A stretch of DNA of 29,861 nt from IMG/VR virus record IMGVR_UViG_3300048587_000356, positions 1 to 29,861 of that record. The stretch is one strand, 5' to 3'. The notes beneath the pieces were generated by a model that was given only the letters and a program-made list of their open reading frames with translations, was not told the origin of the DNA and did not search any database. This document shows, piece after piece, positions 1 to 7,762 of the stretch. Position numbers and translations under genes: made by a program. Source of the stretch: a virus. Each line of letters begins with the position of its first letter. Position 1 is the stretch's first letter.

Positions 1-21
1 ACGTTAAACGGGAGGCGTGAG

Positions 22-528
22 ATGGACGACTGGCAGAGCATGACCATTGCAGACTGCGGCGCCTGCGGCTTGTCGAGCAAGGCCGACGAGGGCTACACGG
101 AGGTCAGGCCTCGCCGGGTCCAGATCAATGTCATAGCCGTCGTCTGCGGGCGGTGCGGATGCCGTGGGCCCGAGTCCGACACTCCAGCCGGCGCGATCGC
201 GGCCTGGAACAAGATGTGGGCGCCAAAGGAATCCGGCGAGCCGACAGCGGGCGCCCTGCCGAAGATCACCGTCGTCACAGTCGAGATAAACTACGGCGAC
301 GATACCTACGCGGTCTATCGGGACGGCGTATTCCTGTCCGACTGCGACGGCTACAAGGTCGTGAACGTCTTGGAGGCGCTGGGGTACGACGTAGAGGAGG
401 TCGAGGCTTCGACCGATTGGGTCGAGTCGACGAAAGAGAGGAGGGGGGGGACTGCACCCAGGATGCCCGAGCGACTTGAAGACGTCGTGCTTGGCAAGTG
501 CCTTCGCGGCGTTCCTGGCTGTCAGTGA
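22..528 (+). CDS. Lar-like zinc-ribbon protein
   Basis: A 168-residue protein starting at an ATG preceded by a clear GGGAGG ribosome binding site. Residues 12-63 form a zinc-ribbon typical of the Lar restriction-alleviation-like family: CGAC at 12-15, CGRC at 42-45, then GCRGPESDT and the AIAAWN ending. Lar of the Rac prophage modulates type I restriction, but most family members in phages are uncharacterised, so only the fold is claimed. The remaining 100 residues are acidic and match no family I know. The gene runs against the large minus-strand operon and its stop codon overlaps the stop of the glycosidase gene (7 bp, convergent). A run of eight G at 443-450 lies in the last third. Beyond it the reading frame looks less protein-like (basic, low complexity), so the C-terminus may be altered by slippage or a sequencing error. 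Confidence 0.75.
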   Translation: MDDWQSMTIADCGACGLSSKADEGYTEVRPRRVQINVIAVVCGRCGCRGPESDTPAGAIAAWNKMWAPKESGEPTAGALPKITVVTVEINYGDDTYAVYRDGVFLSDCDGYKVVNVLEALGYDVEEVEASTDWVESTKERRGGTAPRMPERLEDVVLGKCLRGVPGCQ

Positions 529-2180
529 CGCCGCGCCCGGAACGTGATATTGCCGTCGGCGTCGACCATGAGGTCGATCGAGGCGAGCAGCGAGAGGGCG
601 GGCGGATCGGGGCTGGGATCGGGCTCAGGGATGGGAGTGGGGTCCGGGTCGGGTTCCGGGATAGGCTCTGGCTCTGGCTCGGGCACCGGCTCAGGTTCCG
701 GCGCGGGGTCGACGACGGGATTCCTGGCCATCCAGTCCCGCACGGCCGCCGCCTTGGGGGCATCGGCGTCGGGTTGGCCGACGTACTCGCGCAGGCCCCA
801 CACCCCGTATTTCTGGGGCGGGTAGTGGCTGGCGTAGAGGCAGGCGACGTCGGCCCCCGCGTCCCGAAGCCCGTCCAGGTAGCCGGTGTAGAGCGACCCC
901 ATGCGGGCGTCCCGATTGGCCGCGATGTAGAGGTCGGCGAGGGCCGCGTCGTCGCGCTTCGAGAGGTGCTGTCCGCACTCGTAGAGGTGCAGCGGGACGC
1001 CGATCTGATCGGCGAGAGTCTTCCAGCCGGCCGTCCACCCAAGGGCCGCCTCGATCGTCGGCGGGGTCATCCCGAACAGCTCGTCGAGCGCCGTCGCGTC
1101 GCCCTTGGCCCAGCGGGCCCCCAGGGCAGCGAGCGTCGGGACGTCGGCGGTCGCGAAGATCCCGAAGTACGGCGCGCAGCCGATGGCGTCCACGGCCCCG
1201 GCGTCCATCGCCGTGAGGACGGCCCGCTTCGAGTCGGCCAGATAGCCGGCCTGGCCGCAGACGACCCGGACGCACTTCCGCGAGGTGGACAGCGCCGCCT
1301 TGAATCGGTTGAGGGCCGCCGCAGCCATGCGGCCGATGATGACCTGGCGCGACGTCGCCGGCTCGTTCGCCTTCCGCCAGGCCTCGACCGCCTGCGCCTG
1401 CGCGAAGCCCCAATTCCAGAGTTCGTTGCTGAACTCGACGTAGGCCGTCCGTCCGGGGGCCAGCCTCTCGTCGACGAGCCTCGCCATCGACTCGATGTAT
1501 TCCTCCCCCGCCCCATAAGGGATGCAGAACCAAGGGTCGGCGCCGCAGGCGTTGGCCAGCTCGCACAGATCCTCGAACGGGACCTTCGAACTCCTGTCGT
1601 TGGAGCATCCCGGCGGCTGATTGGCCAACATCTCCGCCCACGTCTCCGGGGCGTTCGCCGGGGCGTCGTTGATCGATCGCGTGTCGAGATGGCGGTGGAC
1701 GCGGAAGCCCGCTAGGTCCGCCAGGAACTCCGGCCGGAACGTCCCATCGCCGCCGCCGGGGAGGATGCACCGCAGGTTGCGGTACGGGTCGGCCGCGTCG
1801 CTGGCCATCACCTTGGCGACGAACGACTTCCCGGCCGGTAGCGGGCCGTCGAAGGCGAGGGATTGCGGGGACGCGGAGCCGTCGAACTTCAGTTTCTTCC
1901 AGCCCCCGACGACCCCGTCGAACTGGAACCACACCTCGCCCTTGCCGTCCGCGCGCGCCTCGTAGGGGCCGGCCGGCAGCGGCGACTTGGACGAGAGGAT
2001 CGACTGCGGCTGGCACGTCGTCCCGTCGACGAACTCGGGGTACAGGTCGGGGCGGTAGGGCGGCGCGGGCTTGACGACGCCCCCGCCGCACCCGTAGCCG
2101 TTGGCCTGCCTGCCGATATCGCGGTAGATCAGCGGGTCGTGGTGGGTGCGGCCCCCGAAGGGGTTGATGCCGACTAGCAT
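522..2180 (-). CDS. Clan GH-A glycoside hydrolase-like tail or fibre protein
   Basis: A 552-residue protein; the ATG at 2180 is chosen because the open frame upstream is arginine/serine-rich shadow sequence. Residues about 70-125 look like a small beta domain. The core resembles a (beta/alpha)8 hydrolase of clan GH-A, as in bacterial proteins annotated as cellulose-binding. YVEFSNELWNW carries the typical Asn252-Glu253 acid/base pair, and LHLYECG carries Glu401, a plausible nucleophile. After about residue 490 comes a linker of PEPEP/PDPDP repeats, then a short C-terminal module (SIDLMVDADGNITF). It is the last gene of the visible tail operon, overlapping the 67-residue gene by 7 bp. A virion-borne glycan-degrading or glycan-binding role on the host surface is inferred from context. 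Substrate is unknown, and it may be only a binding protein. Confidence 0.75.
   Translation of the reverse strand: MLVGINPFGGRTHHDPLIYRDIGRQANGYGCGGGVVKPAPPYRPDLYPEFVDGTTCQPQSILSSKSPLPAGPYEARADGKGEVWFQFDGVVGGWKKLKFDGSASPQSLAFDGPLPAGKSFVAKVMASDAADPYRNLRCILPGGGDGTFRPEFLADLAGFRVHRHLDTRSINDAPANAPETWAEMLANQPPGCSNDRSSKVPFEDLCELANACGADPWFCIPYGAGEEYIESMARLVDERLAPGRTAYVEFSNELWNWGFAQAQAVEAWRKANEPATSRQVIIGRMAAAALNRFKAALSTSRKCVRVVCGQAGYLADSKRAVLTAMDAGAVDAIGCAPYFGIFATADVPTLAALGARWAKGDATALDELFGMTPPTIEAALGWTAGWKTLADQIGVPLHLYECGQHLSKRDDAALADLYIAANRDARMGSLYTGYLDGLRDAGADVACLYASHYPPQKYGVWGLREYVGQPDADAPKAAAVRDWMARNPVVDPAPEPEPVPEPEPEPIPEPDPDPTPIPEPDPSPDPPALSLLASIDLMVDADGNITFRARRH
603..708 (-). repeat. Low-complexity repeat coding for a Pro/Glu/Asp linker
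   Basis: Near-hexameric repeats of the ggctct/ggctcg/ggttcc type encode alternating Pro-Glu and Pro-Asp in the minus-strand glycosidase. The linker separates the hydrolase core from the small C-terminal module. On the plus strand the same repeat creates a spurious open Gly-Ser frame. Confidence 0.8.
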
Positions 2181-2377
2181 GGCGGTGCCTCGATGGTGTT
2201 CGATTCGATGCAGGCGAAGCAATCCGACGGCGCGACGCGGGCCCCGTCGTCCAGGCGGCACGCGCCCCATTCGCAGCCGGTGCGGCCGGGGATTCGGTGC
2301 GGGCAGGCGCGGGCGATCGCCAGCAGCCGCAGGGTCTCGCCGATGGGGCGGCGCGGCGGGCGGCCATCGTCGCTCAC
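2174..2377 (-). CDS. Cysteine-rich small protein, unknown function
   Basis: A 67-residue protein starting at GTG 2377 with AGAGG five bases upstream. The GTG overlaps the stop of the preceding gene as GTGA, which points to translational coupling. Cysteines fall in a pattern of CPHRIPGRTGCEWGAC then DCFAC near the C-terminus, which suggests a small metal-binding or disulfide-stabilised fold. It sits between a tail-tip-like gene and the glycosidase gene, overlapping the latter by 7 bp, so it is most likely a minor tail or chaperone-like component. I do not recognise a named family. Confidence 0.65.
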   Translation of the reverse strand: MSDDGRPPRRPIGETLRLLAIARACPHRIPGRTGCEWGACRLDDGARVAPSDCFACIESNTIEAPPC

Positions 2378-3150
2378 GGGACCTCTTCCGCCTCGAAGCC
2401 GACCAGGTTGCCGACGGCCGCAACCGGATACCTGAGCGGGACGGACCCGCTCCAGACGATGTGCAACGGGCTGCACGAGACGACGTGCGACTCGTCGAGT
2501 TCGGGGATGGGCTCGATGAAGTTCGCCCGCCCGAAGACCGGGAGGACGTCACGCTCGCCGCCGAACCAGATGCGGGTCCGGTCCTTGTTGCAGGAGATGT
2601 ACCCGTGGGCCAGGTAGAAATCCGGGTAGAACGAGAAGTTCGACGTGGAGCCGTCCAGGGGGTTCGGGAGGAACTGCCAGATGTATTCTCGGCTCTCGCC
2701 CGAACCAACCACGCTCCCGCTCACGGCCGCGTTGTAGGCGATCTGGCCGGTGCTGAAGGTGAACGTCAGCTTCAGGTAGGCGTGGGTCTCCATCGAGCAG
2801 AGCGGGCAGAAGCCGCGCGGCGGGCCGCCCGGCGGCGTTGCGACCCAGACGCCGCCGCAGCGATGGGCGATCGCCAGGTCGTCGACGGCCGGGGCCCGGC
2901 CGAGGAAGAGGACGGGGATCGACTGCGTCTCGTCGACGCCGACCGTGTACGCCTCGTCTTCCGCCGGGGCCGACGGGATCGAGACCGCGGCCGGCCGGCA
3001 GAGGTAGACCCGGTCCGGTTCGGTCGGCATGTCGCCGCCGTCGTAGACCTTCACGACCATGCGCTGGGTCGACGGGGGGAGGGCAACGCCGGCCAGGGCG
3101 TCGAGGGCCGACGACCGGCTTATGGAGCGATCGAAGTTCAGCCTGCCCAT
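2374..3150 (-). CDS. Tail-tip-associated protein with N-terminal MGR-type domain
   Basis: A 258-residue protein; ATG 3150 follows GAGAGGG at a normal distance. Residues 1-120 resemble the whole of the neighbouring 104-residue protein: MGRLNFDRS against MGRIDYDRD, MVVKVYDGG..PTEPDRVYLC against MVLKTISEG.YPTDAQKVYAC, and a shared GGVWV end. The second half is a separate beta-rich region (YIWQFLPNP, FSFYPDFYLAHGYISC). That half is presumably a minor structural domain placed between the hub-like protein and the glycosidase. Function unknown; virion location is inferred from position. Confidence 0.7.
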   Translation of the reverse strand: MGRLNFDRSISRSSALDALAGVALPPSTQRMVVKVYDGGDMPTEPDRVYLCRPAAVSIPSAPAEDEAYTVGVDETQSIPVLFLGRAPAVDDLAIAHRCGGVWVATPPGGPPRGFCPLCSMETHAYLKLTFTFSTGQIAYNAAVSGSVVGSGESREYIWQFLPNPLDGSTSNFSFYPDFYLAHGYISCNKDRTRIWFGGERDVLPVFGRANFIEPIPELDESHVVSCSPLHIVWSGSVPLRYPVAAVGNLVGFEAEEVP

Positions 3151-3163
3151 CACCGCCGCCCTC

Positions 3164-3478
3164 TCAATACACGAAGACCCAGACGCCGCCGTCTCGAACG
3201 GCGAGGACGTAGGTGCCGACCGCGGGGACATTGGCCCCGATGTTGGCCGCGTAGATCGTCCCGCCGCCCGACGGCAACGCCGGAGCGGCCCCCTCTTCCG
3301 GGTCGGCCGACGCCGCGACCGCCTCGCACGCGTAGACCTTCTGCGCGTCGGTCGGGTACGACCCTTCGCTGATCGTCTTCAGGACCATCGTCGGCGAGCC
3401 GGCCTCCGGCGCGACCGACGCCTCGCGGTCGATCGCCGCAGCCGCCGCCTCGTCGCGGTCGTAGTCGATGCGGCCCAT
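3164..3478 (-). CDS. Small tail protein, paralogue of the next gene's N-terminus
   Basis: A 104-residue protein. Its ATG at 3478 overlaps the stop of the 740-residue gene as TGATG, the usual coupling of adjacent phage genes. An Ala-rich helix near the N-terminus is followed by a compact domain ending in VGTYVLAVRDGGVWVFVY. The domain matches the first 120 residues of the downstream 258-residue protein, so the two arose by duplication, with an extra domain gained or lost. The order hub, small domain, small domain plus extension, glycosidase suggests a tail-tip assembly. No known family recognised. Confidence 0.7.
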   Translation of the reverse strand: MGRIDYDRDEAAAAAIDREASVAPEAGSPTMVLKTISEGSYPTDAQKVYACEAVAASADPEEGAAPALPSGGGTIYAANIGANVPAVGTYVLAVRDGGVWVFVY

Positions 3479-5700
3479 CACGCCCTCCGGCCGATCGGGT
3501 CGGCTTCCATCCGGCGGTCGCTGAGCTGGATCGTGGTCGTGTACTCGTCGCCGGAGAGGTCCAGCGTGCGGCCGACCACGAAGGGATAGCTCGGAGCCTC
3601 GCCCGCCTCTCCCTTGGCGTTGAGGAGCAGGCTGACGTCCCGTCCGTCGATCTTCGAGACGCGGTCGCCGATGGCCAACGCGAAGTCCAGGCGGGGGATC
3701 TTGACGCTGGCCGCGATCGGCGGGAACTCCCTCGCCGCGCGGATCTGCGACGCCTTGGCGACGGCCTTGGGCTCGTCGTCGCGGACCAGCAGGCGGCCGG
3801 CGTCGTCCAGCTCGTAGCCCATGTCCGCCATCGCCTCGAAGTGGGGGGAGGACTGCGAGACCAGCTCCCGGCGGTAGTGGTCGCGGGCCTCGACGCGGCG
3901 GACGATCCGGAACGGCGAGGGCGAGGCGTCCCGCTTCTCCGCCGTCGCCTCGACGCCGAAATCGCCATCGATCACCGTGGTCAGGCGCAGGAAGAACACC
4001 TGGCGGTCCTTCTTGTCCTCGTCGGGCGTGGCGATCGACCGCAGGACGTCCAGGGCCTTGCCGTCCTGCTGACGGTCGGGCCCCTGGTAGTCGCCGATGC
4101 TCCAGGCCTGGACGTCGTCCGCCGTGATCTCGATCCCCAGGCGGTCGTCGAGCAGCTTCCAACTCCCGGCGATCGGCTGCCAGTGGCCCGTCCCGTCCCA
4201 GACGGCGGGGGCCTCGCCCTCGTAATCGCGGCTGAGCGCGAGCAGGGCCTTCCGCGGCCTCCCCGCCGCATCCTTGCTGACGAGCGAGGACCGTCCCGGC
4301 CGGTATCGCCGGACGTAGCCCGCCCGGGACGTGCCGTCGTCGCCGCGCACGTCGGGGAAGACCAACTTGAGGTCGAGCGGTTCGCCCTCGACCCAGGCCT
4401 CGCCGTCCCAATGGCCCGCCCCGACCTCGTCCGCCGACCACACGCGGTACTTCTTGCGGTCGTCGGCGGAGATCTTGTCGCGGTTGGAGGCGAGCCACTT
4501 GGGCGGGTCGGTCGCGTCCCCTTCGTCCGGCTCGAACTCCGGCATCAGCACGATCGAGACCTCGACGCGGGCGGGCGACGTCTCGATCACGATCTCGTTC
4601 GCCAGCTCGCGGAAGTCGTGGGCGGTGCTCAGCCCCGAAACGTCGGCGGCGGCCGGGTCGGTCGCCTGCCGGCTCGGCTTGGGGAGGCGGATCTCCTTCG
4701 GCTCCGTCGGCCCTTCCTGATCCCTGCGATACAACTCCAGGCGGTGGACCGGCTCGCCGGCCTCCCATTCATGGACGAACCGCATCCCGTACCCGAAATA
4801 GCCCAGCAGCTCCGCGACGGCCTCCGGCCACGGCCGATTCGTCGCGTCGTAGTCGCCCAGGGTGATCGGGGAGACGGTGTAGGTGGCGGGGTCGTCCGGG
4901 TCGTAGAAACCGCCCTCCTTCGGGGCCTTGGAGTCGAGCAGGTCGTCGAGCAGGTCGAAGTCGGGGTTCTCGACGTATTCCTCGTCGGCGTTGCCGGAGC
5001 CGATGAGGTAGCGGACGGCCCGGGAGAGCGTCCAGAGCGTTGCGGGCGTCTCGGAGCCCTTCACGGCCTCCAGGAACACGGGGAAGTCGAACCCCTTCGC
5101 GGTGTAGTCATGATCCTCCGGCGTCGCGTTACCCTTGCCGTCGGGGTTGAACCGGACGGGGAGCCCCGTCTCCGTCGCCGAGTCCTCGGCCGGCGCGTCG
5201 GCGTTGCGCTGGAGCCTGCCGCCGACGACCGAGTCCCAGCATCGCACCTCGACGCCGACGGCCGAGAACCCCACGGATTGGCCCCCGTCGGTCACGTCGG
5301 CCTGGGGCGCGGCGACGAAGCCGTCGAACAGCAGGCGGACCGAACGGGCCCGGTCCGGCAGCTCGGCCAGGACGACCAGCCGGTCGCCGGGCCTCGCGCG
5401 GTATCGCGGCCCGGACCCCGACTCCAACGCCCAGAGCGAGGCGAAGTCGTTGGGCCAGCCGTCGGTGTAGGCCAGGGTGTCGTCGAGCAGGTAGGCGAAC
5501 TGCGCCGTCGCCGCCTCGGCCCCCTCGCGTTCCGCGACGCCCACACAGCGGACGTTGGGGAGGTGGCGGTAGCGGCGCGGCGGGGTCTCGTCGTCGGGGC
5601 TGACCGCGTCGGGGTCGTAGATGTAGGTCCGCACCGCGATCGGGGCCGCCGTGTAGGCGGGCGGCGGCGGGTCGAGGTCGAACGACGGGGATGACGGCAT
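3478..5700 (-). CDS. Large tail hub or tail-tip protein
   Basis: A 740-residue protein placed downstream of the tape measure and several small tail genes. That is the position where siphovirus baseplate hub or tail-tip proteins are encoded. The N-terminal third contains a beta-rich segment RPGDRLVVLAELPDRARSVRLLFDGFVAAP and a following VGFSAVGVEVRCWDS, reminiscent of hub domains that describe a local frame of the tail. A C-terminal block (KIPRLDFALAIGDRVSKIDGRD...PFVVGRTLDLSGDEYTTTIQL) resembles the end of gp27/gpD-like hub proteins. No lysozyme or peptidase motif is seen. No strong ribosome binding site precedes ATG 5700. Hub identity is inferred from size, order and these patterns; a structure prediction would settle it. 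Confidence 0.65.
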   Translation of the reverse strand: MPSSPSFDLDPPPPAYTAAPIAVRTYIYDPDAVSPDDETPPRRYRHLPNVRCVGVAEREGAEAATAQFAYLLDDTLAYTDGWPNDFASLWALESGSGPRYRARPGDRLVVLAELPDRARSVRLLFDGFVAAPQADVTDGGQSVGFSAVGVEVRCWDSVVGGRLQRNADAPAEDSATETGLPVRFNPDGKGNATPEDHDYTAKGFDFPVFLEAVKGSETPATLWTLSRAVRYLIGSGNADEEYVENPDFDLLDDLLDSKAPKEGGFYDPDDPATYTVSPITLGDYDATNRPWPEAVAELLGYFGYGMRFVHEWEAGEPVHRLELYRRDQEGPTEPKEIRLPKPSRQATDPAAADVSGLSTAHDFRELANEIVIETSPARVEVSIVLMPEFEPDEGDATDPPKWLASNRDKISADDRKKYRVWSADEVGAGHWDGEAWVEGEPLDLKLVFPDVRGDDGTSRAGYVRRYRPGRSSLVSKDAAGRPRKALLALSRDYEGEAPAVWDGTGHWQPIAGSWKLLDDRLGIEITADDVQAWSIGDYQGPDRQQDGKALDVLRSIATPDEDKKDRQVFFLRLTTVIDGDFGVEATAEKRDASPSPFRIVRRVEARDHYRRELVSQSSPHFEAMADMGYELDDAGRLLVRDDEPKAVAKASQIRAAREFPPIAASVKIPRLDFALAIGDRVSKIDGRDVSLLLNAKGEAGEAPSYPFVVGRTLDLSGDEYTTTIQLSDRRMEADPIGRRA

Positions 5701-5710
5701 GGCGGGTCGC

Positions 5711-6118
5711 TCAGGAGACTCGGTAGGGCGTGCGGGCGTCCACGATGCTCGTCACCTTGGACGCGTCAGTCGTCGCGACGGCCAGGCGGAGGCAGGGCGT
5801 CCCCGACGGCCACGACGCCCCGGAGTCGACGGCGCCGGAGTCGTCGAGCCAGATCATCGTGGTCGAGGAGCCGGGCAGGGACAGCGAGGCGGTCCCCGCG
5901 TAGGTCGAATACGTCTCGCCGTCCGACTCGACGTAGGTCCCGCCGGAAACCGCCACGGCGAGCGTGGTGGACGGGACCTCCTTCGTCGTGACCGCGAAGG
6001 CCCCGAGGGCGTTCGCGGCTTCCAGGGCGTCGGCGTTGGCGTTGAGCATCGCGTGCCAGTTGCGGTCGCCCTGATCGCCCTTGCGGAGCTTCGCCCGCGC
6101 GGTGTAGGTCGTGGCCAT
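5711..6118 (-). CDS. Phage tail-fibre-like protein, short
   Basis: A 135-residue protein; GAGAGG lies 12 bases before the ATG. The start, MATTYTARAKLRKGDQGDRNWHAMLNANADALEA, is the signature N-terminus of many small phage tail proteins, in which a tryptophan/asparagine-rich helix precedes a beta-structured head. The rest is Ser/Thr-rich with beta-type alternation (TTLAVAVSGGTYVES, ASLSLPGSSTTMIWLDD) and ends in IVDARTPYRVS. It probably forms part of the distal tail or a short fibre. Its neighbours are an Fn3-like tail protein upstream and the hub-like protein downstream. Confidence 0.7.
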   Translation of the reverse strand: MATTYTARAKLRKGDQGDRNWHAMLNANADALEAANALGAFAVTTKEVPSTTLAVAVSGGTYVESDGETYSTYAGTASLSLPGSSTTMIWLDDSGAVDSGASWPSGTPCLRLAVATTDASKVTSIVDARTPYRVS

Positions 6119-6139
6119 GGGTGTGGATCGCCTCTCAGG

Positions 6140-6820
6140 TCAGGCCGATGGGCTGGGGAGCCAGCGGAGGGTGACGACGCGGGACGGCTCGTCGTAGGTG
6201 TAGGTGAGCCGACGGCCGCGGGAGTCCCGCGCCGGGGGCTCGGGCGGGGCGACGATCGACGCGGACGCTTCCACCTGCATCGACTCGTTCCCGGCCTCGT
6301 CGACCGCGGTGACGCCGAACGACCACGCCCCGGACGCCAGGTCGCCCGAGGTCCATCGGTAGGACGCGTCGCCGTCCCCGCCGTAGGGGCCCTCGCCGAA
6401 CCCGCCGTTCCCGAACCCGGGCATGACCATCCCGGGCACGCCGGCCGGGATCAAGGCGACGGGCGTCGCGTAGGAGACGGGGAGGCCGGGCGACGGGCTG
6501 GAGTAGACGCGGTACTCGACGGCGGACGCGTCCTCGCCCTGCCAGGCCAGCGCGACGCGGTTTGACGGCGGGGCCGGCAGGCTCGACGAGAAGTCCGTCG
6601 AACGCTCGTCGTAGCCGACCGCCCCCAGGTCGATGCGGGACCGGCCATTGGGCGTGGCGATCGTCGCGGACGCGCCGCGCCCCCACCACGTCAACTTGCG
6701 GTCGACGTAGAGCTGGTGCCACCCGTCGGGCGCGGTCGATCGCCACGAGATCGCGACCTGGCCGGGGAGGCTGTAGTCGGGCGGGTAGACCTCGACGATG
6801 GCGGACTGGTCGAACGGCAT
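6140..6820 (-). CDS. Tail protein with fibronectin-III-like domains
   Basis: A 226-residue protein. Two segments look like fibronectin type III or similar beta-sandwich repeats: residues about 15-55 (PGQVAISWRSTAPDGWHQLYVD) and about 85-180 (NRVALAWQGEDASAVEYRVYSS through YRWTSGDLASGAWSFGVTAVDEAGNES). Between them lies a Gly-rich FGNGGFGEGPYG motif common in phage tail proteins with such domains. The C-terminus contains a further strand pattern ending near RVVTLRWLPS. Such domains decorate tails and bind carbohydrates weakly; no catalytic motif is seen. It starts 3 bp after the stop of the 130-residue gene. Confidence 0.65.
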   Translation of the reverse strand: MPFDQSAIVEVYPPDYSLPGQVAISWRSTAPDGWHQLYVDRKLTWWGRGASATIATPNGRSRIDLGAVGYDERSTDFSSSLPAPPSNRVALAWQGEDASAVEYRVYSSPSPGLPVSYATPVALIPAGVPGMVMPGFGNGGFGEGPYGGDGDASYRWTSGDLASGAWSFGVTAVDEAGNESMQVEASASIVAPPEPPARDSRGRRLTYTYDEPSRVVTLRWLPSPSA

Positions 6821-6823
6821 GGG

Positions 6824-7216
6824 TCAGGCGAGCCCCTGCAGGACCATCTTGTACGGCAGGGCCCACGAGCCGCCGCCGGCCGTCGCCGCGGCCCTGGGCC
6901 CGCCCGGCTCGACCTGGATCTCGCCGCGGAAGATGACCGGATACCAGGCGATCCCCATCGTGTCGACGAGCGTCGTCCCGGGGGCCCCGATGTAGCTGTT
7001 CCAGGCGTAGCGGATCGAGATGACGTCGTAGGGCGTCGGCCCGGTGAACAGGCCGCTGACCTGGAAGATCCGCCCGCGCGTGCCGGCGTAGGTCGCGAGG
7101 ACGCCTTCCACGCCGAAGAACGCCGCCGCCTGGTAGGCCGCCGCGTTGGGGATCTCGACGATGGACACGGCCTCGCCGAACATCGCGTTGCCGTCGAAGG
7201 TCGGGGTGTAGCTCAT
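6824..7216 (-). CDS. Minor tail protein, unknown
   Basis: A 130-residue protein in the tail-tip gene run, with hydrophobic and aromatic beta strands (YDVISIRYAWNSYIGAPGTT, GIAWYPVIFRGEIQV) and few charged residues. It is tightly packed with neighbours: 6 bp after the tail-completion-like gene and 3 bp before the Fn3-like gene. The strand-rich composition suits a distal tail or tube-capping subunit, but I do not recognise a family. There is no obvious ribosome binding site before the ATG, so its translation may be coupled to the gene before it. Confidence 0.6.
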   Translation of the reverse strand: MSYTPTFDGNAMFGEAVSIVEIPNAAAYQAAAFFGVEGVLATYAGTRGRIFQVSGLFTGPTPYDVISIRYAWNSYIGAPGTTLVDTMGIAWYPVIFRGEIQVEPGGPRAAATAGGGSWALPYKMVLQGLA

Positions 7217-7222
7217 GGCGGG

Positions 7223-7711
7223 TCAGCCCTGCGCCTTCAGTTCGCGGTCGAACGCCTCGAGCACCAGTGGCATCACGGCGTCGTCGATGATGTCGTCGTC
7301 CAAAGCGTAGAACGGCCGCTTTTCGCTGTTCCATCCGCCTTCGTCGCGGTCCGTACTCCCGCCGACTTCGTCCGTCGCCCCGGTGCCGTAGGTCATCGTG
7401 ACGGAGTCGGAGTCGACCGCCACCTGGCCTTTCAGCGACTCAACCTTGAGCATGTGCCCCGTGCGGACGAGCGGCTTCGACGAGCCGTACTTCCTGGCCT
7501 TCTGGCTGCGATACGGCTCCTCGTTCTCCGCCAGCGGATTGCCCGTGGCGTCGAGCCCGCGGTCGACCGTCCTCGCGCGAATCCCCTCCGCCACGGCCTG
7601 CGCGATCGACTCGCCTAGGCCTCCGGAGCCGGCGGGCGACGACGATTCGAGGTCCCGGCCGTCACGGTCGGCAAGGTCGGGGATATTGCTGGAATACGCC
7701 GGTCCTGCCAT
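7223..7711 (-). CDS. Tail completion / virion morphogenesis-like protein
   Basis: A 162-residue protein. The middle, RGLDATGNPLAENEEPYRSQKARKYGSSKPLVRTGHMLKVES, has the layout of phage virion-morphogenesis or tail-completion proteins: a basic YRSQKARKYG stretch followed by an L.RTG.ML motif. The C-terminal helix (ALDDDIIDDAVMPLVLEAFDRELKAQ) is also typical. Such proteins usually sit next to head-tail connector genes; here the gene follows the tape measure, separated by an opposite-strand membrane gene. That displacement is unusual. Role by analogy, not proven. Confidence 0.6.
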   Translation of the reverse strand: MAGPAYSSNIPDLADRDGRDLESSSPAGSGGLGESIAQAVAEGIRARTVDRGLDATGNPLAENEEPYRSQKARKYGSSKPLVRTGHMLKVESLKGQVAVDSDSVTMTYGTGATDEVGGSTDRDEGGWNSEKRPFYALDDDIIDDAVMPLVLEAFDRELKAQG

Positions 7712-7762
7712 GATGACCTACATTGAGGGTTGCAGGGGACTTTCGAAACGGAGCCCGATGTC

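Noticed and set aside
544-825. Plus-strand Gly-Ser-rich ORF
   Set aside because: It is the antisense of the Pro/Glu linker repeat in the glycosidase gene; composition is explained by that coding repeat.
2181-2708. N-terminal extension of the glycosidase frame to 728 residues
   Set aside because: The extension is Arg/Ser/Pro-rich and overlaps two plausible coupled genes; ATG 2180 gives a normal protein start.
3841-5694. Long plus-strand ORF (617 residues)
   Set aside because: Lies entirely opposite the hub-like gene, has an Arg/Val/Asp-rich composition typical of antisense frames in high-GC DNA, and contains no recognisable motif.
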